From Heterostelium multicystogenum (taxonomy: Eukaryota; Evosea; Eumycetozoa; Acytosteliales; Acytosteliaceae), in NCBI GenBank assembly GCA_003667245.1, contig RCNN01000122.1:20354-84353 (forward strand): DNA of 64,000 nucleotides, written 5' to 3'. Shown piece by piece: positions 1-13,005 of this stretch. Numbering within the stretch: the stretch's first letter is position 1; every line of letters starts with the position of its first letter. The translations under genes were made by a program, and so were the position numbers. The notes under the pieces are model-generated. The model did no database searches, was not told the DNA's origin, and saw only the letters and a program-made list of their open reading frames with translations.

Positions 1-2334
1 TCGCTTGACTCGCCAAAGTCATCGCGTAGACTGCACGGTGGCTCAATGACAGAGAACGATGTCGACAAGTCACTCTGGACTATACGTGCTCTCAAAGAGA
101 ACCCAGAGATCGCCGACATCTATGAGCGTATCAAACCCATTCACCGTTGTATATCACTTGGCCAACACTATGCCTACGAAGAGACTTCTCCTCAAGGACG
201 ATCCACTGATCGGTGGTGACACCATGATGCAACTGATTTCTCCAACATCTACAATACGAGGTTTTGGTCAGCTCAAGAAAATCATTAGAGAGTGAATCAA
301 ATGTTAAATGTAAGGATCTAATCATGATATCTTTTCTGCGCGCGACACTTGTTCCACGGGTTACTAACATGCTTTCTTGACATCGATAGACCCTGACTAT
401 GCATTCAATGAAAGTCGTTTAGTAACATTTAATTAGAACAGCACTGAAAGATTCTGAAAGAATTTATAGTTTAACTTTGGATGAAAGACAAAAGGATTCT
501 CAACAACTGCTTGAAGAACAGTTGGCTTTGATGGGTCTACTTTATGAAGGTAAGAGCAGGGAGTGGCAGATATATAGATATCGCAGTGGACAGCCATTTA
601 TTAATATTATATCCTTCTTTCTTTCTTTAGAAACAAATGATACTTCAGAAGATGTAAATATTTATGATGAACCAGAAGATTCCAATATTATTTATTCAGA
701 GGAAAAAGAAACAAAGGGTGGAGATTCAGGATCGTCAGCAAACAGTCGAACACTTCCACTGGCAGTCTAGCAAATTCTACTGCATCGCTTACCAGCGGTG
801 CCAACACCTCTAGCTCGTCACTTCCATCGAGCCCTTCACTAATGAACAACAGCAACAGTTTGAGTAGCGGCAATTTTAGCGGTGCCACTGGTTCAAGTGG
901 AAACAACAGCACGAATACAAATATAAGTAGTTCAATGATGAGTCTGCCTTCGAAGGACCACTCTGAACCGATCAAATCAATCAAGGCAGCATCACTCAAA
1001 CAAGCTAGTGATCCTCCTGACTCCAGAGAAGAATCACGATCTCGAGTATGCCAAGACTTTCATTCTTACCTACCAATCATTCACAACCCCGAGAAACTAC
1101 TACAGAAATTGATACAGCGTTACCAAGTGCCTCAAAAGCCAGGTCAATCCGACGAAGAATGGAAAAAGATTGCCATCCCCATTCAGCTACGTGTCGTTAA
1201 CGTACTGAAGACATGGATCAACCAATCATTTCTCTGAATTCAACGACAAACTCATTCAAAACATCAAATCATTTTTGGAAATCCTAAAACACGACAACCC
1301 ATCACTTGCCAATCGTATTTTACAAACTTTGAATAGCAAGGTAAGACCGACAACTGAACTACACAGGCTCATTGGACCGGACCGAATACTAATTCCCTAT
1401 TGCTACAGATTAAAGGTATAGGTATTGAAGATGAAGATGACGATAAAAAATCAAAGGTTGTGTTTACAACTGCCGCACCAGAACCAAAGGTTCCAAAGAA
1501 TATTTGGTCACAGAAACTTGGATATATTCGATGTAGAAGAAGAAAGAGGTTGCCAGACAGTTGACTCTCATCGATTTCGAAATATTTTCATCGATTAAAC
1601 CATCAGAGTTACTCAACCAGTCATGGAACAAACCGAAGCTTCGTCACCGTTCACCCAATGTTCTTACTTTGATTACACGTTTCAATGAGATTTCGTCATG
1701 GACTGCATCTATGATCCTCAGCTACGACAAGGTAAAAGGATCGTGCAAGAATCATGGCAAAGATCATCAAAATCGCTGAATACCTCATGCGTCCACTCAA
1801 CAACTTTAACACATCGATGGCTATCCTCTCTGGTCTCAACGCTGCATCCGTACACAGACTTCGCTTCACCAAAGAAGAAATGCCAAAACACATCCAACAG
1901 GTCTGGGTCGATCTTCAAGCACAACTTAGCAGCAACCAATCATACAAAGTCTATCGTGACCTCCTCTCCAAAGCCAACCCACCATGCTTACCATATCTTG
2001 GTGTTTGTTTGACCGATCTTACTTTTGTAAGTAGCTTCTTGATCCTACAAAGATAATCAAGACAGACTAAACTAACTAACAATTTCACTATCTATAGATT
2101 GAAGACGGTAATCCAGATTTAATCAAAGGATTCATTAATTTCAGCAAGAGAAAGTTAATTTATAATGCCATTTCCACTGTTCAAAGTTTCCAAAATACAA
2201 GATACAACCTACATCCAGTATATCAGATATCTAAGCTTTTGAGAAATCTTAAACCAAGATTGGACGAAGATGATTTGTATCGTAGGTCACTTAAGTTTGA
2301 ACCAAGAAACAAAGAGAGAAATGAAATTCTTTAA
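1..2334 (+). CDS. Ras guanine nucleotide exchange factor (RasGEF), 5' end outside window
   Basis: Promotes GDP release from a Ras-family GTPase at membranes. The window opens inside the gene. An N-terminal dictyostelid region (1-770) includes the stretch reading NESRLVT, then a shifted frame with ...RTALKDSERIYSLTLDE. A Ser/Asn-rich linker (770-960) follows. The RasGEF-N module ends with TWINQSF and NDKLIQNIKSF near 1210-1280. The catalytic RasGEF domain starts with LIDFEIFSSIKPSELL (1565-1612) and continues through PNVLTLITRFNEISSW, AEYLMRPLNNFNTSMAI, and PCLPYLGVCLTDLTF (1978-2022). The end, near 2150-2334, reads YNLHPVYQISKLLRNLKP and then RSLKFEPRNKERNEIL before TAA. Introns are visible at about 555-632, 1342-1410 and 2024-2098. 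At least five frame changes break the reading frame (about 205-240, 430, 740, 1232, 1535, 1730). The family is certain; which Dictyostelium gef gene it matches is not. Confidence 0.88.
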
Positions 2335-2969
2335 TACCAACAACAGCCACAACTACAACAAACCAATTATACCTTCAGCACCACCTACTACACTTCTTTC
2401 TACTATTAATATCTATATTTTGCGATGTTCAACTTTAAATTGAACGAAAATTAACCCTCCTTGATCAACCCACCAACCAACCAATCAAACAAACCAATAA
2501 TAATAATGTCCTTCATTTTTTTTTTTATAGAACAAAACAAAAGATAACAACAACCAAGACCAGCAACTACTACTACTACCACTACTGCCACTCCATTCTT
2601 TTAACATTATTATTAAATTGTAATAATAAATTATGTTTAAATCAAATACAAACATGATGATCATTGCACCATTACATTTTGTATATTTCATGAAATGATG
2701 ATTTGATATATTAAGAGTTGTAATAATACTAACTATATATATATATATATAGTACATTGATGAACTAGATAGATCGACGAACCTAACAATTAGCTGTATC
2801 TTGTTAGGAATACTTAATTTTGATGTTTTGCTAAATAGTTTTTTATCAATTTTTAGAATGTTGTTGATTGATTGCAGATTTACACAACATTCGTCACCTG
2901 ATCAGATATTTATTCTATTAAACTATTGTATAGTATAGTTTAATATATTATAGATAGTTTAGTTGTAAA
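2335..2969. other. Intergenic, AT-rich
   Basis: The stretch lies between the RasGEF stop and the seryl-tRNA synthetase start. It holds an A/C-rich segment probably belonging to the RasGEF 3' UTR (2335-2600), a TA dinucleotide run near 2735-2752, and AT-rich sequence leading to the next ATG. I see no coding signal. Confidence 0.6.
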
Positions 2970-4447
2970 ATGTTGTTGTTTAATAGACAACTTTATAAAT
3001 TAGGTAGTAGTAGTAGTAGGTGTATATTGAGATCATTCTGTAGTCAATCGTCAGCTTCGAATCAGCAGAATACACAATCATCGGCAAATCATCAGTCGTC
3101 AATATGGCAACAGCTGAAACCACACATTAACTTTCAATATATAAAGGACAATCAAGAGGCATTGCAGGAGAATGCCAATAAAAGAAATACACAGGTCGAT
3201 ATAGCATCGATTGTTAGCAAATACGACGAGTATCGTATCGTAAAGAAGGAGATAGATGCTGTGAGAAAACAAAAGAACGATGTCGCTGCAGCTGTGAAAC
3301 AAAAGTCATTGACGAAGGAGCAGAGAAGCGCGCTCATTGAGCAGGGAAAGCAAGTTAAGGACAGATTGGCAGAGATGGAGGTAAATCATGATAGACTGTT
3401 GAATGAATTGACTTCAGATGCAACAAAGATACCAAACAACACACATCCAGACTCGCCAATCGGTCCTGAGGACAAGGCAGTCACCCTGATGACTGTTGGA
3501 ACCATTCCAAAATTTGAAGGGTTCAAACCAAAGGATCACATGGAGATTGGCGAAGCTCTCGGATTGATCAAGCCAGCCAGCCAAACAACAGGTCACAAGT
3601 ACTATTACTTTACTCGCGATGCAGCTATGCTCGAGATGGCTCTGAGCTACTGGGCCTTCTCAACTATGCAGATGAAATATGGATTTACACCAATCATCAC
3701 ACCAGATGTGGTTCACCCAGCACTTGCCGAGGCATGTGGATTCCAGCCTCGTTCCGAGGCTACACAGCTCTACTGGATGCGCGACCACGAGCTGTGCCTC
3801 ACAGCCACAGCTGAGATCCCAATGGCCGGTGTCTATGCAAACACCGTCCTCGAACAATCAGAGCTACCAGCAAAGATGGTAGGATTTTCCCATTGCTTCC
3901 GTGCCGAGACTGGACGTGGCATTTACCAACAAGGGAATCTACAGAGTGCATCAATTTAGCAAGGTCGAGATGTTTTGTCGTCTCCACGCCAGAGCAGTCC
4001 GAAGCCATATTGAAGGAGCTTCTCGACATTCAGATCGAAATGTTCAGTTCGCTCGAGCTACCTTTCCGTGTGTTGGACATGCCAACCGAGGATCTCGGAG
4101 CACCGGCCTACCGCAAATACGATATTGAAGTTTGGATACCGAGCAGAAATGGCTATGGTGAGATATCAAGTGCGTCATCTTGCACAGATTACCAAAGTAG
4201 GAGATTAAATATAAAATACAAAATCAATGAACAACAAAACAATGCAACAACACACAACACCACCACAAACACCACTACAACCACACCAACAACATCATTT
4301 GCACACACCTTAAATGCAACAGCCTGTGCGATCCCCAGAATCATTTTGGCAATTTTAGAAAACAATCAACAGCCTGACGGATCAGTCATTATTCCGCAAG
4401 TACTACGACCCCTTATGGGAGGAAAACATAAGATTTCGCCAATGTAA
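2970..4447 (+). CDS. Seryl-tRNA synthetase, probably mitochondrial
   Basis: Class II aminoacyl-tRNA synthetase charging tRNA-Ser. The first ~50 residues are Ser/Arg/Gln-rich with few acidic residues, consistent with a mitochondrial presequence. The N-terminal coiled-coil arm follows (QVDIASIVSKYDEYRIVKKE, then VRKQKNDVAAAVKQKS). The catalytic domain has GHKYYYFTRDAAMLEMAL, GFTPIITPDVVHPALAEACG, TATAEIPMAGVY, and motif 2 FRAETG then GIYRVHQFSKVEMF. Motif 3 reads ENNQQPDGSVIIPQVLRPLMGG. Two frame changes lie between about 3915 and 3985: motif 2 is spread over three frames, and the reading ends in the frame that runs to TAA at 4445-4447. An Asn/Thr-rich insert (about 4225-4300) sits between SRRLNIKYK and FAHTLNATACAIPR. 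No intron is evident. The mitochondrial assignment is inferred from the N-terminus and the bacterial-like catalytic core. Confidence 0.93.
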
Positions 4448-4964
4448 TCTATTTCATCTGTCAATTCAATCCAATATCCAATATCCAATATCCAACAACC
4501 GGTTACAAATAGATTACAATTGAATTCAAATTCATTTAAATTTGTCCAAAATATAACTAGAGGTTCCACGATTTAAGTAATCACAAAAAACAACCAAAAG
4601 ACAGCAACCGTGCAAGTGTGCAAGGTTTCAAAATATCTTTTTTGTTTTCATCTAACAGGATTTTTTGTATTTTTCAATCAAATCATTTTTTGACATTTGT
4701 TGTAAGATTTTTTTGGTTTTTTGATGACATAAATTCGGTTTTGATCATACACAATGCGTCCACCGGGGGTTACCACAGGCAACCATCTTCCAACCTACCA
4801 CCTGTCAACAATCCACCTGAGTCTTAACCAATGAATCAGTTTCAAAGCAAATCATCAACATTTAAATTTATTTTACTTTAATCTATTTATATTATTTATA
4901 TCTGTATATTTATATTTATATCTGTTTAATATAATATTATAATATTATAAAATTATATAATAAG
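4448..4964. other. Intergenic, AT-rich
   Basis: It holds a thrice-repeated CCAATAT unit near 4470-4492, poly-T stretches (4636-4720), and an AT-only run just before the ATG at 4965. Nothing coding is convincing; the 69-residue frame at 4618-4827 has no recognisable family. Confidence 0.55.
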
Positions 4965-7900
4965 ATGAATTTATACAGATCTAGATATCCGAATCATGTA
5001 TTATTAGTATCAGTAGTAGTGTGTTGTCTAGTTTTTAGTTTTGTAGGAGTTGGCAACGTCGTCGTTTCAGGTGAAATTCTGTCAGCTGAATATAATGTGA
5101 AGAATATCAATTTGTTGGGTGGCCAAATGAGCTTGATCAGTGGTGAGATTTTGTTTGATCAGGATATCTATAAGATGGAAAGTTACACTTGTCCGAATTA
5201 CAATTGCTCGACATATACGCCACCAGCTTGCCCACCTTGCGATTATACGGCTAACAATCCGCTGGGTTGTGGTGTCTCCAATTGTCAGAGCTGCCCAGAC
5301 AATGGCAGATCCTGCAACCCAACCTTCGATTGGCAGCCACTGAAGCTTGGCGAATTGACACATGGCTTTCTGAAATCAAAAAAGGCAGAGACCAACCATG
5401 TCTTTTACAACTTCTATGCTGATCCTACCAAATGCGTTGGTTACAGGATCTCAATTCGAATCCACCAAGGATCGATTCTTTTCTATGCGTCAAACGAAGC
5501 ATTTCACCCAGACTTTGATGCCGCAACTCGATATATATTTTCAGAGTCAACCGATTACACTATGAGCTTCTGTCCCAACTACAATACACTCAAGAATATG
5601 GAGAATATCATTGTGTTCCCATATGGAACGATGTTCTTTTCAATTCAAGCAAGTACTCTTCTCCAAACCGATGTAGTTTACGATATAATAATTGAAGAAA
5701 TTTCGAGTAAGTTGACCATTAATAATTATTGAAAGTGTAATTAGTATTGATAGGTTTGTATTATAGTTGAATCCCCTAGGCCTATAGTCAAGCCTTGTCA
5801 AAGTGTAGTTCCAGGAATCGATTGTTTGGAAGATGGTGAATTGGTATTTGATTTTGTTCCAAATCCTGGCAAGATTTATTCCTATACTTTTGAAGGTTGC
5901 AAAAACATAACCATTTCAAACACTAATATTGATGTTGATTTTGATCTCTATGTAAATGTAAACGACCCAAACGTCGATCAAACTAACTATAGATATGCTA
6001 GCACTTTAGCTTGTAAGTAAACTCCTTCATGGATTGGTTGAAAAACAACAACTTCTAAACCTGACTTTTGTTTTTAGTTGATGATTTAATTGTCGTTCAT
6101 ATTTGTCCAGAGTCTGGTAGAAGTAATACGACATTGTTTATCTATTTGCAGTTTTCAGACCTTGGAAATCCAGTGGGATTTACCAATCTCTTTGTAAAAT
6201 CTACCGGAAACATCAAGTTGCGTTCGCTTTCCGATTATCCTACACGATCTGGTAATTGGGCTTTGGCAGGTTCATCTCGTTTGAAGGTAGAGAATAACTG
6301 GCTTAAATGTACAGATTATTCTCAGGGTTGCACTCTCTTTTTCCCATCTTTCCCAAGACAATATAGAAATCCTCTGAATCCAATTCCAGCAATATTTTTA
6401 TCGGAGGGTCTTTCTTTGTCACAATTCCAGAATATAGCAATCAATGAAACCGACAATCAACCAAAGAAAAATAGCTACCAATTCGGATTGGTTCTATCGA
6501 CATTTTTCAACGGAGCAGATATTATGTTTATTCACTCTTACAATTCTATTGTCCTGGAGTTTTTGGATTCGATTCTCTACGCCAATGGATCGCCTGTAAG
6601 CACCTCAGAAATAGTTGTTAAGAATGTCAACAATGAAGTTTGTGCATTCGAGCAATTCAACTTGATTGACAAGCAACAAGATCAAATTTTGGACAGCATC
6701 GCAGTCACAACCGATCCTGACCAAGTTCAATCGAAACGATATCTATATGATATTTTGGTGGCTCGTGATAGTTATTATGGATGCAGTCAACTCGCACAAC
6801 AATTCATGAAGTTCAACACAACCTACAGGATGATCAACAGCACAAGATGTCCATTGGAGAATAAGGATCAGTTTGGAACCAATCCATGCTGCAGTTTGTC
6901 TGCAATGTTTGAGGGTATATGCAGACCTACTCTTCAGAATATTTCCTTCATTCAATTCGAATCGATCGATCAAGACTTGGTTGATGATCAGTGCAAATTG
7001 CCACAGTGCGCCGACAGTGTCTTAACCGACTTTGCAAACTCACTTGTCCAAAATCAATATAGCCCATGTGTAATCGATCCTAGACACGAGCACAATATTT
7101 TGGACTCCTTGTACGAAGCATTTAGAGACTGTCATGAGCTCCACACTAGCCCAGTCTATTGCGATGACCACTCCAACTGTACCAAGCTCTATGGAAACGA
7201 GGCATATTGCAATTTCCGTTCTCTCGAGTGCCAATTCCCAGCAATTGGAATTGAAGAGAAATTTATCGAATGTATCCTCCAAAAGACACCAAAGGAAATC
7301 GCAGCAGGAGTTATTCAGAAATTAAACTCAACAGATCCAGCGTATATTCGCCAATATTTCAATACACCAATGTGTCACACCAAATTCAATGAAGTCTCTT
7401 ATGTAAAGCACCAATATCAGTATAAAACTTTGGATCCAGACTATCTCTACAGATGCTTCTCTACTCCAATTGGACTTGACCTTTCAGCACCAGTTCTCTA
7501 CGATGCATGCATGCAAGGATTGCAAAATTATTTCTGGAGAATGTTGGAAATTGAGGAGAGTAACTGTAACATTAATATTCGTTGCGATTGGCTTGGAGAC
7601 AAAGGTACAGCTGCCACTGGAAATGCCACTCAAATTATAGCCGATTGCCAAACAAATACTCCAACACACTTTTGCGGTGATTGCTCCGATCAAATGATGA
7701 ATTGCTACAGCAACTTAACTATTACTGACGAGGCAACCTGCAATCAAACCTATGCTTGCTATCAATACTACGATGTTACATTGTCCACAATGAAAGGATC
7801 AACTGTTTCTGTGGATAATGAATATTTCCACCAGACAACAGACCCATCAACCTGCTCAAAACTATGGACATTGCAATGGTACATGTGGAACTGAATGTGC

Positions 7901-10432
7901 AGGAGTAAATACATGCAACTATATGTTAAGTGATTTCGACGGCAACTGTACTGTAATAGCTGGAGTAGAGGGATTTAAATACCCAGACTATAGATCCCAA
8001 AAAGCCTACTGTTCATACAATAGCAGTGTAACCCAACTTCAATGTACTCAGGCCGGAGGTTTCTACGCAAATTGTGCATCGCTCAATGAAGAGCAATGTA
8101 GTAGTTGCGGTATTGGTTCACCATACTGTCACTGCTATGTTGTCAAAATCCCATGTAACAATCAACAAGAGTGTGAAGGACCGGACCAAGGAGTGTGTTC
8201 TGATGAATTCTACTTCACACTTGACAGATTAGGTTATCCAGTATATGCACCAAAATGCAATTTCAACTATACAATCTCTGAAGCCTATCAAAATAGCTAC
8301 CCTCAATGTGTATTTGGTGTTTCGAATGCGTCCCCTCTTGGTTGTTTCGGACTCAGATCTGACTTATTAAATAAAACTGAGTGCGAGGCATCTGGTGAAA
8401 CCGTTTGGAAACGTGCAAAGACCAAGGCAGAATGCTTGTCGAAATTTGGATGTTTCGGTTACGAACTGACAGACTCCTATGCTCCACCTGGCACAAAAAG
8501 ATTCAACATGAAAAACAAGCAAGATTGTTTAGAAGCCGGCGAAACCTGGACCAATTTGTTCACTTGGAGCCCCTCAAAGTGGTCACCAGCTGTTCCAGTC
8601 CGCCTTCAATGGATCCCTGCCAAAAAGGAAGTAACCCAAACCACTCACTATACGCCATCGTTTGAGTTCAATGCTTTTATTCAATACTTTATTGAGGCTA
8701 CCAAGCAACGACTTTCAGAAATCTATCGATCAGAGTTGCTTTGCCTCATTTCCAATACCAAAGCAACACTGGAGTCAATCTCATGTGCCTGTGCAGGAGG
8801 TGATCAACAATGTTTCCCAGAGCAGGAGACACCGACCACTTCCATTATCAAGCCATGCACCAAAGTCATGGTTCCCAGTCAACCAAGATGGTGTATTATC
8901 ATTTGAAAACGATAGCATTGCTGAAAACCGATGTGTGTCCATTGGAATCGGTACCATCTTTGCCAACCAATTTATTTCGAAACAAGTTCGATCTCTATCC
9001 TCAAATTTCATCTCAATCAAAACACCGGACGACTTTTCCGTGTTCAACGAGAATTCTGCAGCAATTGGAATTGTTATTTCCGATGGTGTGACACTCAACT
9101 TCTTTAGTGACGGTGTCAACTCCTTTGAACTATGCTTACCAACCACAAGATATTCATCATCGAAATATCGCATAATGGACTTTGCTATTCTCACAGATGC
9201 TGAAAATGGTGAAGTTGAGCCACTTGAGTGTGACATTCGAGTCAATGGCTCCAATTTTTGTTGCCAAATCCGTAACCCTGCTGTTGGCACTTCTAATTAT
9301 GTCCTTATTAACAGAATCAAAGATTGGAAGTCTGAAGAACCAAAGATCTTCTCATCATCTGGCGAAGGTTTAGTTTACACTCTTGCTGTATTCTATATCA
9401 TTGTGTGTGTTACCTGCTTTGCAGAGCTCTGCTTTTTCGGATACATGAGATTCTTCTCTAACGAGCCATTCAGAATAGTCCACATCCTATTTTTATTCCT
9501 ATTCCTTTTTACAATCAGTAAGTTAACTCGTTGACTAGTTAGCATGATCAATAGTCTTTACTAATCAACTACCTAAATTATAGCGAGATCTATTTATTTC
9601 TTTTTATTACCAACTGGAAAGCTCATGAGTGGAACGAGCGTTGGTGAATATATTTTGGCAGTTTTACCAACTTTCTTGTACTTTACATCATTCACTATTG
9701 TATTAGTCATTTGGTATATTTTGGCAAATATCCAAGCATCTTTGCTTAACAACTTGACCACTGTGATCAACAGAATGGTGGTTATTATCAACATAGTATT
9801 ATATCTATTATTTATTATCATTGTATTAGTATTTAATTTCAATCATCCTTCACGTCCTGACACTTGTGGTGGTAGATTAGCTGGACAGTACAAGAATACC
9901 AAAGCCCAGTCTGCAGTATCCATTCTCTACGCCGTCGTCCAGTGCGTGCTTTCACTTGCAATTGCTATTGGATTCATCTACTACGGAAGAAAAGTATATG
10001 GAAAGCTCTCAGAAGTCCAATCCAAATCACCAAATAGTGGAAAACAAAAACAAAAGGTAAACTACTCTTTCCTCAAGTTGACATATACAATAGTTCCCAA
10101 TTCTAATCCTCTTTTAATATGTATTGTAGACATTAATTATGGCAGCAATTTGTTCAGTAGGATTCCTAATTCATTGTATCTTTATTATTGTTTTGGTATC
10201 AGCCACTCCAGAGAATATTGTTTTCAGTTTTGTTTTATTGTTGGCCACCGAAATTGTGCCAGTCGTCACCCTCATTATTGCATATAACCAAATACCATTG
10301 AAGAAAGTACCAAGTGCACCCATTCACCTTACCAAGAGTACCTGGTCAGCTTCTACTTCCGTAAGATCCAATTCAACGGCAACCTCCTCAGTGACTACCT
10401 CTACAAGGGCTGGTACTATAACCCGAGAATAA
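4965..10432 (+). CDS. Large Cys-rich secreted/ectodomain protein with C-terminal seven-span membrane domain
   Basis: About 1,730 residues after removing four introns (5707-5766, 6013-6077, 9518-9583, 10057-10129). An N-terminal signal peptide or anchor (LLVSVVVCCLVFSFVGV) leads into a ~1,450-residue ectodomain full of cysteines (CPNYNCSTYTPPACPPC, then pairs spaced as in disulfide-rich modules) and N-glycosylation sequons. Seven hydrophobic segments follow: about 9370-9440, 9480-9600, 9640-9730, 9775-9845, 9915-9990, 10130-10205 and 10210-10285. The tail is Ser/Thr-rich and probably cytosolic. The last seven spans recall plant TOM1/THH1 or GPR137-type seven-helix proteins (NEPFRIVHILFLFLFLF followed by RSIYFFLLP), but this is a weak visual match. 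Two frame changes (about 7850 and 8870) interrupt it. A surface receptor or adhesion role is plausible; no ligand can be inferred. Confidence 0.75.
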
Positions 10433-10607
10433 ACTTTGAAATTTTATTACCAGACTCAAAACCAAATTTTGATTTCACGAATTCATCATAAAAATGGTTT
10501 ACAAAGATATTTTGGGGCTAAACTGTTTTTAATTCCGATTTAGGATCCACTAAAACTCCTTCAAACATTTATTAGTAAATCTCATTTGATTATCAAGAGA
10601 ATAAGAT

Positions 10608-12892
10608 ATGAAATATTTACAAATATTATTTGTATTTCTTTTTATAAATATAATAGCAACAGTTTCATCACATCAACAAACAGTTGGATCTATCAGAAAA
10701 AGTGAAAGACTCTACAAAAGTCTGTAATAATTAATGATTAATAGCTTGAGTTTGAACCCAAATATTCTAGTTGTTCAAGGTTTGATTTCTAGAGTATTAG
10801 GTTCACAATTCATCAACTATTTTAATTTAAACTTGTCAAATTCTACAACACTAAAAACAATACTTTGAAATTTCAAGTACCACTTCAAATGGTGAAACAG
10901 AGATAAATGTTTCTGCAGATTCGCCTGTTAATCTTGCAAGTGGTATCAACTACTATTTGAAATACTATGGACAGTGTTCTTTCACTTGGACTGGAGATCA
11001 ATGCAATTTGACACCTTCAAACTTACCACAAGTCAATGGAACTGTAAATATCAATGTAGTGTCGAAATACAGATACTATATGAATGTTTGTACCTTTGGA
11101 TACAGTACTGTTTGGTGGGATTGGCCTCGTTGGGAAAGAGAGATCGACTGGATGGCTTTGAATGGTTACAATCTTCCACTTGCTTTTGTTGGACAAGAAT
11201 ATGTTTGGTATCAAGTGTTCGCCAATCTTGGACTTTCAGAAGCTGAGATACAAGCATGGTTCACTGGACCTGCATTCCTTCCATGGAATAGAATGGGAAA
11301 TGTCAATCAATGGGCAGGTAACTTGACAATGGGATGGATGACCGATCAGAGAGACCTTCAAATACAAATCTTGAAGAGAATGAGAGAATATGGAATGCAA
11401 GCTGTTCTTCCTGGATTTGCTGGTCATGTTCCTTTAGCTTTACAATCTCACTACCCACAAGCAAATATTACGCAACTAGGTAGTTGGTGCGCATTTAATG
11501 GTACTTACTACTTGAACCCAGAAGATCCTTTGTTCGCCACTATAACAAAAGACTTTATCTTGACTCAAAACCAGTTGTATGGAACAGATCATTTCTACAA
11601 TTTCGATCCATTCAATGAATTGGAACCACCATCATCTGACCCTGAATATCTCAAGAGTTGCTCACAGTCAAATGTTTAATAATATGATAAGTGCAGATCC
11701 AAATGGTATTTGGGTATTACAAGGTTGGTTCTTAGTGAATGACCCTGAATTCTGGTTACCTAATCAAACAGAAGCATTCTTCTCTGGTGTTCCAATTGGT
11801 AAAATGATTGTTCTGGATCTTTGGGCTGATGTTGATCCAGCATGGAATACAACCAACTTCTTCTATGGTCACGAGTGGATTTGGTGTATGCTTCACAACT
11901 TTGGAGGTAGATCTGGAATGTATGGAAAGATGCCATTCATTTCAAGCAATCCAATCTTGGCAAGATCATTGTCTCCAAACATGGTTGGAACTGGTTTGAC
12001 ACCAGAAGCAATCGAACAGAATGTCATTGTTTATGATTTGATGAATGAAATGTCATGGAGGTCAACTCCTCCAGATCTCAAAGAGTGGGTTGATCAATAT
12101 GTCACCAGAAGATATGGAAAGTATAATGAATTACTTGCAGATACATGGTTTGAATTAGTTGGAACTGTATTAAATAGTACTATCTACAGTAATGGACCTG
12201 TAACTATTTTGATTTCCTCAAGACCAGAGTTAAACTTGACTGCTCCTCTATACTATGATCCTTCTGTAGTTTCAAAAGCATGGTCTACATTCCTTTCTAT
12301 CAATGACTCTGATATTATTGGAACTACAACATTTTTATTCGATCTTACTGAAATTACTACACAATCACTCAGTAATACCTTCACAGCTATTGAGCAACAA
12401 ATGAATTCTGCATTTTACAACAATAGTTTAGAAGAATTCAACCAACTATCTAATATTCTATTGGAAATTATTCAAGATGTTGACACAATGGTTTCAACAC
12501 AAGAGATGCTTCTTGTTGGAAACTGGACAGCTAGAGCAAGATCACTCACTCCAACCAATGAATCTACTGATCTCTATGAATTTAATGCAAGAAATCAGAT
12601 CACTTTATGGGGACCACCAACTTCGATCATTCATGACTATGCTTATAAACTATGGGGTGGTTTAACATCAGATTTCTATTTAACAAGATGGACTCTATTC
12701 ACCAAAGAATTACAAGCATCTTTGGTATCTGGTCAACCCTTTAACTCAACTCTTTATGAATTGAATTGCGAATCTGTCGAAGAGAATTGGAACTTACAAA
12801 CCTATGAGTATCCCACAAATCCTACTGGAAATGCTTATGAAATATCAAAATCCATTATCCAGAATCAACTTTATTACCAACTCAACAAGTAA
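10608..12892 (+). CDS. naglu: Alpha-N-acetylglucosaminidase (GH89), copy 1, frame-broken
   Basis: Lysosomal or secreted glycosidase that removes terminal alpha-N-acetylglucosamine, as in heparan sulfate breakdown. The ATG at 10608 starts a signal peptide (KYLQILFVFLFINIIA). The N-terminal domain (LVVQGLISRVLG, then SPVNLASGINYYLKYYGQC) is followed by the catalytic barrel with WWDWPRWEREIDWMALNGYN. The two family acidic residues are in FDPFNELEPP (about 11600-11630) and VYDLMNEMSWR (12029-12061), matching the catalytic pair of human NAGLU. Frame changes occur near 10723, 10868 and 11670, giving apparent stops in the first 90 codons and in mid-gene. The rest is open to TAA at 12890. It is a paralogue of the two minus-strand copies at 52812-57596 and is nearly identical to them at DNA level in blocks. 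Whether the breaks are sequence errors or real cannot be settled here; surrounding genes suggest errors. Confidence 0.9.
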
Positions 12893-13005
12893 TAATATCC
12901 ATCCGCTTTAATAAATAAATAAATAAATATTTTATTGGTGATTGTATTATAAATTATAATTACAATAGGTTGGTTGTATAGAAACAGAAGTTGATTGAAA
13001 ATCGA

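Noticed and set aside
8781..9290. 169-residue minus-strand frame
   Set aside because: It is antisense to the Cys-rich seven-span gene, whose own frame has clear domain features here.
10608..11670. Copy 1 GH89 as a true pseudogene
   Set aside because: Its stops come from single-base shifts of the same kind as in essential genes nearby, and the catalytic motifs are intact; I left it as a gene pending corrected sequence.
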